Both the position numbers and the translations under genes were made by a program. This document shows, piece after piece, positions 48,764 through 55,376 of a stretch of 55,376 nucleotides of DNA. Origin of the DNA: Haliea sp. E1-2-M8 (GTDB taxonomy: Bacteria; Pseudomonadota; Gammaproteobacteria; Pseudomonadales; Halieaceae); NCBI RefSeq assembly GCF_030649675.1, contig NZ_JAUTDR010000027.1:1-55376 (forward strand), read 5' to 3'. The notes below the pieces were generated by a model. That model saw only the letters and a list, made by a program, of their open reading frames with translations. It did not search any database and was not told where the DNA came from. How positions within the stretch are numbered: position 1 is the stretch's first letter; the number at the start of each line of letters is the position of its first letter.

Positions 48764-51169
48764 TTAGAACTGGTAGTTTGCTTTAACACCAAAGACCCTT
48801 TGCTTCGGCAAAGCTATGCGCATTTCCGAGTCCACAGCGATACCGAAGAATGCATCACTTCCCATAGACGCACTTGACAACGTTCGATCATTCAAAAGGT
48901 TTTTTGCGAATACTTCGATTGTCAAATTGTCATTGAGGTCAAGACCGATCTTCCCGTTAATAATATGGGTGTCTCCAATTTCTGCAACGTTACCGTCAGT
49001 AACGTAGTAACTATCCCGATACCCGTAGTCTATGCGTCCAAATAGGGCTTTACCGCTTGCAAGCTCACGGTGGTAGTCGGCGGAGAGTGAATAGTTGACT
49101 TTTGGCGCGTGCTTGAGCGTATTCCCGCTGGCGTCTGTTGACCCATTGATACGTCGACAATCAGTACAAATGTAGTCATTAATTTCCGTATCGTTGTAGG
49201 CAAACATAGCGGACAGTGTCAGGTTGGGCGAAAACGCGTACTGCCCCTCGAACTCTATCCCCTGCAGATCCACCTGACCCAGGTTCTGTACCGCGCTAGT
49301 CAGATTTAGTGTCCCCTCCGGTGTCGTGAAAGGTAGGGTATTGGTCACCTTGCCATCACTCCAATCCATTTTATACAGAGTAATGATGGTTTGGGCCCTC
49401 CCGCCAAAGAAGCGCGACTTCAAGCCAAGTTCATAATTGTCAAGCTGCTCTTCGTCGTAGGCAATTTTCGCGCCCTCGAACTGCTTTAGTTGCTCCGCAT
49501 CGACGTTTAGCAAACCCGTGTTAAATCCGCCCGGTGTGTATGCTCGAGACCAGAGCACGTATACCATGGAATTTTCGCCAAAACTCCAATCAACTGACAG
49601 TCGCGGAGAAAACGTCTCCCACGTTTCCTTTAACTCGGGCACCGTTACCGGTCGTCCGTTTGCGTCAGAAAGTGGTTGCTGGATTATTGTATCCCTCTGG
49701 TAGCGACCTTCGACAGTGAGCGTGACATCGTTCGTAAGATTGTAGTAAATCCCCCCAAATAGAGCCGGAGTTTCAGCAGAAGAGTTCGTAACGGTCGAAA
49801 CGTTGAGGTCACCAAACATAGTCCAGCCCGCAACCGCACCGCCGCTACGCTCAAAATCGAGATAACTGATGCCGGCGGCCCACCTTAAATCCTTATCCTG
49901 GGGGGAAGTTACACGTAACTCGTGAAAATAATTCTCCTCAGCCCCCGCACTACCCAGAGCCCATATTACTGTTTCTGGAGCACCCGGAATCACACCGAAA
50001 AACGGATTGGGCAAGGGGCTCCCGTTCTGATCAACTCCCCTGAAGGTAAGATCGAGAATCGACATGTTTTTTTCATCGTAAGCCGCACCAATATAGGACA
50101 GCTCATACCCGTTATCAAAAGAGTAGTCCGCTCTCAACGTGCCCTGATACGCTTCACGCGAAAAGCCAAACGAGTCCCTCATTGTTGGATCGTTTAACTG
50201 GACAAAGCCGGGGCGGTTTTCGTTAATTGACTCACGCTCTTGGAGCCCCATGTGGTGATTACCTGAAATCGTATGTCGGGGTAGCTGGTTTGCCTTCGGA
50301 ACTTCTCCGCAGTACCAAAACCCTTTCCCGACACCCCCCAGATTACAATTCATCTCTGGGTACTTTATGGCGGCGTGTGCCCCAGGTCCATCATCATCCT
50401 CCGAGTAAGTGAGGTATGCCTTCACTGTCAAGCTGCCCGACGGGCGAAACAATACCTGCGCCGAAACTGCATTCGTACCTCGGTCGCCCATCGTGGAGCC
50501 AGTATTTGCAAAGCTTGTGTAGTGTCCCCCTTCATTGAATTGGCGGAGTGACAGCCTGCCAGACAACATGTCATCCCAGAGCGGGCCCTCGACCGACAGC
50601 ATCAAATCGCTGGAGTCATACTGCGAGGCCTCGGCGCTGATACGGCCCTCGAAACCTTCAGTCGAAGGATCTTTGCTCACATAGTTAATAGCACCGGAAA
50701 AAGTTGCGCGGCCGAAGTAAACACTCTGCGGACCGCGCAACACTTCTATACGCTCAATATCACCCAGAAGTGGTGACGCAGATGATGTCAACGGCGCACC
50801 ATCGATAAACACCTGACCTTGCGCGACTGACAACCCACGGAATACAACTGAACGACCAGCTCGTGAGTTACGGCCAGAACCGCCCCCTACGTGACTGGTC
50901 GCATACATACTTGGTGTGGCGAAAGCTAAATCATCCAACGTTTTGATAGACCGTGCCTCGATATCAGCTGCGCCCATTGCAGAAATAGTAACCGGCACCT
51001 CAAGCAAACCCTCATCACGCCGGCGTGCCGTTACTATAGTTTCTTCAAGGACGAAAGCTCCCGGCTCGCTGTTCTTGGACGTTTGCGCCACAAGATGGCC
51101 CGGCAAAAGAGCCAAAGCTAATAACGTTAAAGCAAACTTGGACTTGGATAGACTTTGCACTGTCTTCAT
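48764..51169 (-). CDS. TonB-dependent receptor of the flavoprotein cluster
   Basis: An 801-residue outer-membrane receptor with signal peptide (FALTLLALALLPGHLVAQ), TonB box (LEETIVTARR), plug motifs SVVFRGLSVAQGQVFIDG and IEVLRGPQSVYFGRATFSGA, and a beta-barrel ending in VKANYQF. It is only distantly similar to the receptor at 8169, sharing the general motifs but little else. Codon use is AT-richer than that receptor. A GGGGGA site precedes the ATG. The flavoprotein gene follows after 181 bases, so the pair may be one unit: import of a substrate that the flavoprotein oxidises or reduces. Substrate unknown. Confidence 0.88.
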   Translation of the reverse strand: MKTVQSLSKSKFALTLLALALLPGHLVAQTSKNSEPGAFVLEETIVTARRRDEGLLEVPVTISAMGAADIEARSIKTLDDLAFATPSMYATSHVGGGSGRNSRAGRSVVFRGLSVAQGQVFIDGAPLTSSASPLLGDIERIEVLRGPQSVYFGRATFSGAINYVSKDPSTEGFEGRISAEASQYDSSDLMLSVEGPLWDDMLSGRLSLRQFNEGGHYTSFANTGSTMGDRGTNAVSAQVLFRPSGSLTVKAYLTYSEDDDGPGAHAAIKYPEMNCNLGGVGKGFWYCGEVPKANQLPRHTISGNHHMGLQERESINENRPGFVQLNDPTMRDSFGFSREAYQGTLRADYSFDNGYELSYIGAAYDEKNMSILDLTFRGVDQNGSPLPNPFFGVIPGAPETVIWALGSAGAEENYFHELRVTSPQDKDLRWAAGISYLDFERSGGAVAGWTMFGDLNVSTVTNSSAETPALFGGIYYNLTNDVTLTVEGRYQRDTIIQQPLSDANGRPVTVPELKETWETFSPRLSVDWSFGENSMVYVLWSRAYTPGGFNTGLLNVDAEQLKQFEGAKIAYDEEQLDNYELGLKSRFFGGRAQTIITLYKMDWSDGKVTNTLPFTTPEGTLNLTSAVQNLGQVDLQGIEFEGQYAFSPNLTLSAMFAYNDTEINDYICTDCRRINGSTDASGNTLKHAPKVNYSLSADYHRELASGKALFGRIDYGYRDSYYVTDGNVAEIGDTHIINGKIGLDLNDNLTIEVFAKNLLNDRTLSSASMGSDAFFGIAVDSEMRIALPKQRVFGVKANYQF

Positions 51170-51309
51170 AAATTTCCCCCATGGTTTTACTTATTTGAAT
51201 ATTCACGTATCGCGATCGAACACATTTCGCTGTGTCGGCCTACCGGAGTGCATTTCGACCAAAAGCAGCTGATCCCAACCTCGACACTCACCCACGGCAC
51301 TAGTTGTAT

Positions 51310-51576
51310 ACAATTCACCGTGGGGCGTCAAGCTTATTTGGTTGCCTTTGTTGGTTGCAGATACATCTATCCGGAAAACTGGCCGTGCCTGGCGGTGTTT
51401 ATCGATCAATTTAGCCGGCAGGTGGTGGGTTGGAGCACTCATTTGCGGATAAGGGTCGGGCTGGTGACGGATGCGCTACGCATGGCACTGTGACAGCGGC
51501 GACCGCATACGATTTTGAGATTGCATACAGACCAGGCTCCCAGTAAGCTAGCAAAATATATCGGCGTTTGCTGAAA
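51310..51576 (+). pseudogene. IS3-family transposase orfB fragment
   Basis: Broken plus-strand frames encode pieces of an IS3-type integrase core: RYIYPENWPCLAVFIDQFSR, QVVGWS, LVTDALRMAL, an in-frame stop at 51491, then QRRPHTILRLHTDQ and, after a frameshift, ASKIYRRLLK. Both ends of the transposase are missing. It lies in the 527-base gap between the TonB receptor and apbE, separating the latter from the rest of its cluster. Confidence 0.65.
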
Positions 51577-51680
51577 ATTCTTGCCCTGACCCACGGCATG
51601 GCGACGACGCCTGCCAATGTAAGTGACCTTGCCGTCGCGGGCCATCTGCTGCACGGGAACTTCGGAAGCCTGCTGATCAG
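51577..51680 (+). pseudogene. Second transposase scrap (DDE type)
   Basis: Directly joined to the IS3 fragment, the frame continues LALTHGMATTPANVSDLAVAG then HLLHG. The TPANVSD motif is typical of the core of IS5/IS982-like DDE transposases, but only about 30 residues remain, so the family is uncertain. The junction of two unrelated scraps shows repeated insertion and deletion at this spot. Confidence 0.4.
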
Positions 51681-51696
51681 AGACATCCTCTTTAGT

Positions 51697-52590
51697 TTAC
51701 AGCCCCGGGCTCTCATCACGGGAACCGGCGATTTGTTTCCAGCCTGTTTCAGGGTCATAGAAAAGTGCCGTTGCATTGCACCGCGACAATAACGGCCGAG
51801 CGTCCTCCCCCAGCGCAAGAACTACTTTCGTCAAAGCATCTGCCATTAAACAACTCTCAGCAAGGACCGCCGTAAAACGTCTGGGGTCAATGCTTAACCG
51901 GCTCACCCCGTCAAAATGAGGCCCTGAATCAAACGCTTCATTCAAGACCGCAGCAGACCATCCGCAACTGCTGGCAACACTCCCACGGGCCAATTCCAAT
52001 ACCGGAACCATTGTCGGGTCATGCCCTGGGACGTTCAATACAATAGAGGTATCCTTTACACCGTTCAGCCTTACATCACCTCCAGCATTTATAGAACATT
52101 CTGTGACCTTGTTGCGCTCGCATTTTTCAAAGGCTGCATCGACGGCATACCCCTTCCCTATACCCCCGAGATCAACCCAAAGTGGTTTTCGAAAGTAGAT
52201 CTGATCTTCAGCTACAAACTCGATATCTTCCCAATTGGCGTCTGCGTGGGGTACACAAGCCGCAACTGGCGCGGGTAAGCAGCCAGAATTTACCAACATC
52301 GGTGCAACCGTGATATCAAAGCGTCCATCCGATGCTTGAGACATTTCACAAGATCTGCGTATGACTTCTATAGTTCTTGGATCTACTCGCAGGGGATACA
52401 GAGCCGCTGAACGATTGAGTCGTGAGACGTCACTGGATGATAGATGAAAACTCATAAGACGATGTATTGTGGCAATTTCTGTAAATGCTTCTTCCATGAT
52501 TAAATGTGCGATCGCCCTGGATTCAGTTCTGATTGAAATTTCAACCAGAGTCCCAAGATGCATTTCAATTCGTTTATATAAATCCGTCAT
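51697..52590 (-). CDS. apbE: ApbE-family FAD:protein FMN transferase
   Basis: A 297-residue ApbE-type flavin transferase, which attaches FMN to a threonine or serine of extracytoplasmic redox proteins. Characteristic segments are HLGTLVEISIRTESRA, the GRFDITVAPML motif (about 89-99), VDLGGIGKGYAVDAA (139-153) and SINAGGDVRLNG. I place the start at the ATG at 52590; a 45-codon upstream extension gives no recognisable leader. No signal peptide or lipobox is seen, unlike classical periplasmic ApbE lipoproteins. No obvious FMN-acceptor domain was found elsewhere in the window. IS fragments flank it on both sides, and it would otherwise be first in the TonB-flavoprotein unit. Confidence 0.82.
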   Translation of the reverse strand: MTDLYKRIEMHLGTLVEISIRTESRAIAHLIMEEAFTEIATIHRLMSFHLSSSDVSRLNRSAALYPLRVDPRTIEVIRRSCEMSQASDGRFDITVAPMLVNSGCLPAPVAACVPHADANWEDIEFVAEDQIYFRKPLWVDLGGIGKGYAVDAAFEKCERNKVTECSINAGGDVRLNGVKDTSIVLNVPGHDPTMVPVLELARGSVASSCGWSAAVLNEAFDSGPHFDGVSRLSIDPRRFTAVLAESCLMADALTKVVLALGEDARPLLSRCNATALFYDPETGWKQIAGSRDESPGL

Positions 52591-52986
52591 CTGTAATCGA
52601 AAGCTCCTGCCAAAGACAAATTGGTTTCCTGTATCCAATAAGATTGGGCTTGCGCGGCCAGAGAGAATCACCTTGTCAGACGAATGGAGGTATCCGGGCC
52701 GGTTATCAACGCCTATTTGGTTCACAAGTGGCGAGTGCGCGTCAGGAAAACGCCAGTACTACGTTCCTGCGACTACCAGGCCCTGTGGGGGCGATGCCAC
52801 CGTGTCGCCAACTCGCTCGAATCCTCCGGATAAGATACGCCTGGAAGTGGCGGCAGGCCAGAGCCAAATCATTGTGCGCAGGCTGGGGAGTCTGCTTCCC
52901 CTGGGGTGGTGATACGCGATCTGGCACGGATCATCACCGCCGTCTAGGTCAAGGTGACATCCTACCACTGGGGTATGGCCTGGGTT
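52591..52986. other. Non-coding or unassigned stretch upstream of apbE
   Basis: About 400 bases with only short overlapping frames and no recognisable family. Part of it (about 52740-52960) is GC-richer than apbE and flanked by IS debris, so it may be another worn transposon fragment. The apbE promoter should lie here, but I cannot point to it. Confidence 0.4.
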
Positions 52987-53295
52987 CTACCCCACTTCCA
53001 CGGACGGTTCTAAAACGGCTGAATACTCAAGATCACGCTTGGCCACTCTCCGTCGCTTCCGCGGATTATGAAAGCGCCCAATGTAATCGAACAAATCCGA
53101 TTTGGCGATATCCCTTGTCCGGTACTTGCTCCGGTTTACACGCTCACACTTGAGTACACCGAAGAAGCCTTCACAGGCGGCATTGTCGCCGCAGTGACCG
53201 ACGGCGCTCATGGAGCAAATCAAAGCGTTCAGCTTCAGGAAGCGCTGGTAATCGCCGCTGCGAAACTGCGTGGATTCAACCGGTCGTCGCAACAC
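52987..53295 (-). pseudogene. IS3-family transposase orfB C-terminal fragment
   Basis: A 102-codon minus-strand frame carries the C-terminal third of an IS3-type transposase: STQFRSGDYQRFLK, ICSMSAVGHCGDNAACEGFF, LKCERVNRSKYRTR and LFDYIGRFHNPRKRRR. The catalytic glutamate motif (DNAxxExFF) is recognisable, but the N-terminal two thirds are missing. It points opposite to the fragment at 51310 and starts in the family alignment about where that one ends, which would fit one copy split by inversion or two independent copies. Confidence 0.7.
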
Positions 53296-53336
53296 CTTTG
53301 ATCAAGGAGTTGTTTATAGGACGACCTGCACGGTGG

Positions 53337-54182
53337 ATGCAGAAGTTGACGGGACGAGGGACGATGCGCTCGCCAGGTGCGCCGTCACTTCGCTGTGAGA
53401 CCGAACGGCTGTTTTGGGAATAGATCGCAACCGGGCTTACAAGCGAAAAGACAGCAGAGAATGTTGGCGTATCGTCAGCGGTAGGCACACGCTGGTTTCG
53501 TCATCGCGGCGGAATGCCATTGTTTATGTCTAACCCTATTTCCGGAAGGTACTTGTCGTTCTCTGAGCGAGAAGAGATCGGGCTACTCCGGGCGCAAAGT
53601 GCTAGCGTGCGTGAGATTGCTCGCCGTCTTGGACGAAGTCCATCGACAATTTCACGGGAGCTAACCCGTAACGCAGCAACTCGTGGCGGCCGGCTCGAAT
53701 ATCGCGCTTCAGTAGCGCAGTGGAAGGCCGAACTGGTTGCCAAGAGACCCACGCCTGCGAAACTGGTGACAAACCCGCGACTGCGTCATTACGTACAAGC
53801 GCGTTTGGAGGGTAAGGTTCAGGACGCTGATGGCCGTGAGATTGATGGACCTCGACAGGCACCGTTCAAGGGTCGAAATAAACCTCATCGCGGTGACCGT
53901 AAATGGGTCAATGGCTGGTCGCCTAAACAGATTTCCCATCGGCTGCAGATTGACTTCCCGGATGACGAATCCATGCGCATCTCTCACGAAAGCATATATC
54001 AGTCTCTCTACATTCAGGGGCGCGGTGCTCTCAAGCGAGAACTGGTGAGCTGCCTGCGAACTGGGCGGGCATTGCGTGTACCGAGAGCCAGGGCGCAGGC
54101 CAAAGCATGGGCGCACGTCAGCGAAGACGTCATGATCTCCCGTCGTCCTGCTGAGGTAGAAGATCGTGCGCTGCCAGGTCAC
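53337..54182 (+). pseudogene. Truncated IS30-family transposase
   Basis: The frame from ATG 53337 reads as an IS30-family transposase with a C-terminal truncation. A TAG at 53421-53423 interrupts LFWE/IATGLTSEKTAENVGVS, where a glutamine would be expected; an internal ATG at 53514 reopens the same frame. The DNA-binding half (LSFSEREEIGLLRAQ, REIARRLGRSPSTISREL) and WVNGWSPKQISHRL region are intact. The frame is cut after EVEDRALPGH, just before the catalytic DDE domain, by the left end of an IS3-family element. It cannot encode an active transposase. Confidence 0.78.
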
Positions 54183-54244
54183 CCCTCTGTGTCAACATTG
54201 TTGCCCCACCCATAGGTACAATATGGAGGGCGAGGAGTTGACCA

Positions 54245-54715
54245 ATGGCAAGATATTCATCGGCCTTCAAGGCCAAAGCGGTGGCACGTTTGCTGCCGCC
54301 TGAGAGTGCACCGCTAGACGTTGTGTCCCGTGCAATCGGTGTGCGTGCAGATACGCTATCCCGATGGGGTGCTGAGGCGCTGAGTGATTCACATGATCGC
54401 CTGTGGACCGGTCCAGCGCGCCTGGAGGCCGTTATTCATACTGCCAGCCTGGATGAGGCGGGCCGCAGCACCTGGTGCCGTGAGAACGGCATATATCCCG
54501 CAGAGCTCGAGCAGTGGCGAGCGCAGGCCAGCGAATCGCTGTCGGATATCACAGGTGCACAGAGCACAGGCCGTGCGGATCGCAAGGCCCGGCAAGATAT
54601 CCGCAAGCTGCAGCGAGATCTCGATCGCAAGAACAAAGCGCTGGCCGAGACAGCGGCGCTGCTGGTGCTGTCAAAAAAGCTCGAAGCGATCTTCCACGAG
54701 AGCGGGGACGAATGA
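54245..54715 (+). CDS. IS3-family transposase OrfA
   Basis: A 156-residue DNA-binding protein with an N-terminal helix-turn-helix (FKAKAVARLLPPESAPLDVV, then SRAIGVRADTLSRWG) and a C-terminal coiled coil (DIRKLQRDLDRKNKALAETA) used for dimerisation. No frame damage is seen. Its stop overlaps the ATG of orfB (ATGA), so orfB may be made by reinitiation in addition to or instead of the ribosomal frameshift common in the family. Confidence 0.8.
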   Translation: MARYSSAFKAKAVARLLPPESAPLDVVSRAIGVRADTLSRWGAEALSDSHDRLWTGPARLEAVIHTASLDEAGRSTWCRENGIYPAELEQWRAQASESLSDITGAQSTGRADRKARQDIRKLQRDLDRKNKALAETAALLVLSKKLEAIFHESGDE

Positions 54716-55376
54716 CATCCCTGGAAGATCGCAAAGTAATTCTGAGCGCGGCTGAAGAGGCGCGCGAGCAAGGTGCTCGTCTGTCGGCCATCTGCGAGGT
54801 AATCGGTGTGGATCGGCGGACGTTGCAGCGTTGGTCTGGCCCGGAAGCACTGACGCGTGGTGATGCCAGACCGACAGCCCAGCGTCCTATACCGGCGTCG
54901 CGGCTGAGCGATGGCGAACGAGCCGCTATCCTCGAGATCGCGAATCAGCCGGAGTACGCGGACGTGCCGCCGACGCGTATCGTTCCCATGTTGGCCGATC
55001 GCGGCGAATATATCGCCAGCGAATCGAGTTTTTACCGTGTTCTGCGCGACGCCGACCAGCTTAAGCATCGCGGCCGCGCCAAGGAGCCGGCAAAGCTGCG
55101 GCCTCCTACAACGCATGTGGCAACGGCGCCGAACGAGCTCTGGTGCTGGGATATGACGTTCCTGCCAACACGTGTTATCGGCCAGTGGTTCTACCTGTAC
55201 CTGATCCTCGACGTGTTCAGCCGCAAGATCGTTGGCTGGGAAGTGCACGACACCGACGACGCCGACCATGCAGCACGCGTTGTGAAGCGCGCTGCGTTGA
55301 CCGAAGGCGTGGCCAGGCAGCGCAACAAACTGGTGCTGCATGGCGACAACGGCTCCACCCTGAAGGCGACAACGGT
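54712..55376 (+). CDS. IS3-family transposase OrfB (partial, open at window end)
   Basis: An open frame of 221 codons running off the right edge. It starts MTSLEDRKVILSAAEEAREQ with a second helix-turn-helix (ICEVIGVDRRTLQRW), continues with ADVPPTRIVPMLADRGEY, and enters the integrase core with the first catalytic aspartate in ELWCWDMTFL, followed by LYLILDVFSRKIVGWEV and the second in LHGDNGSTLKAT. The final glutamate would be downstream. It appears intact and so probably belongs to a recently active element. Confidence 0.82.
   Translation, partial: MTSLEDRKVILSAAEEAREQGARLSAICEVIGVDRRTLQRWSGPEALTRGDARPTAQRPIPASRLSDGERAAILEIANQPEYADVPPTRIVPMLADRGEYIASESSFYRVLRDADQLKHRGRAKEPAKLRPPTTHVATAPNELWCWDMTFLPTRVIGQWFYLYLILDVFSRKIVGWEVHDTDDADHAARVVKRAALTEGVARQRNKLVLHGDNGSTLKATT

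Larger units (their letters stand above)
54184..55376 (+). mobile_element. IS3-family insertion sequence, right end beyond window
   Basis: The element interrupts the IS30 pseudogene after its RALPGH codons. The left end probably lies near 54184-54190, where TGTGTCAACATTGTTGCCCC begins, with the terminal TG expected for this family. It carries two overlapping genes, orfA and orfB, in intact frames as far as the window goes. The exact ends and target duplication cannot be defined because the right end is absent. Confidence 0.7.

Noticed and set aside
1-55376. CRISPR arrays, tRNA, rRNA or prophage genes
   Set aside because: No regularly spaced repeats, tRNA-like cloverleaf sequences or phage structural genes were seen on reading the window; a computed scan would be more reliable for tRNAs.

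Overview
The window is high-GC bacterial DNA from a gammaproteobacterium. TonB-dependent receptors of the 'EEVIVTA' type, a full-length FadE, an acyclic-terpene-type acyl-CoA carboxylase, an SstT symporter, Fe-SodB and many short ATGA/GTGA gene overlaps together resemble marine Halieaceae/Cellvibrionales-type genomes. That placement is an inference from gene content; no rRNA or other phylogenetic marker is present.

Layout. (1) 54-2760: a three-gene BtuCDF/HmuUV-type importer. (2) 2757-10620: a Yip1-like membrane protein, a secreted M61-like metallopeptidase, a thioredoxin/DsbD-like fusion, a secreted lytic transglycosylase and a TonB receptor, with two different REP-type palindromic repeats (4840-4898 and 10498-10602). 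(3) 10621-19205: a PhzF-SstT pair, a tandem pair of YdcZ-type transporters, an isoquinoline 1-oxidoreductase-type molybdenum enzyme (IorAB) and a P-type cation ATPase. (4) 19432-20737: MetY-type sulfhydrylase and its terminator. (5) 20855-26825: a tightly coupled operon of a membrane-anchored class III aminotransferase, a PHP-phosphoesterase/glycosyltransferase fusion, a phosphatidylserine decarboxylase and an Mpo1-like protein. (6) 26849-35740, minus strand: FadE, AtuA (split into two frames), AtuC, AtuF and a DUF2971 protein, fitting acyclic terpenoid or branched acyl-CoA catabolism. (7) 35968-39102: SodB, an Lrp/AsnC regulator and a divergent class V aminotransferase whose 3' end is fused to an antisense remnant of an amidohydrolase gene. 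(8) 39114-45189, minus strand: CoA-transferase, HMG-CoA lyase-like protein, HyuA and HyuB. (9) 45472-52590, minus strand and visibly AT-richer: a small four-helix membrane protein with diheme-like histidines, a LysR regulator, a KstD/fumarate-reductase-like flavoprotein, a TonB receptor and an ApbE FMN transferase, interrupted by IS debris. (10) 51310-55376: a graveyard of IS3 and IS30 fragments ending in an apparently intact IS3-family element that runs off the window.

How the parts may work together. Region 6, possibly with the lyase in region 8, supplies carboxylation and cleavage steps for branched or terpenoid acyl-CoAs. Region 9 looks like an acquired extracytoplasmic flavin-redox module: outer-membrane uptake, membrane electron delivery, a flavoprotein reductase or dehydrogenase, a flavin-attaching enzyme and a dedicated regulator. 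Region 5 looks like an uncharacterised membrane-lipid or glycolipid pathway. Regions 5 and 9 are the best candidates for undescribed systems.
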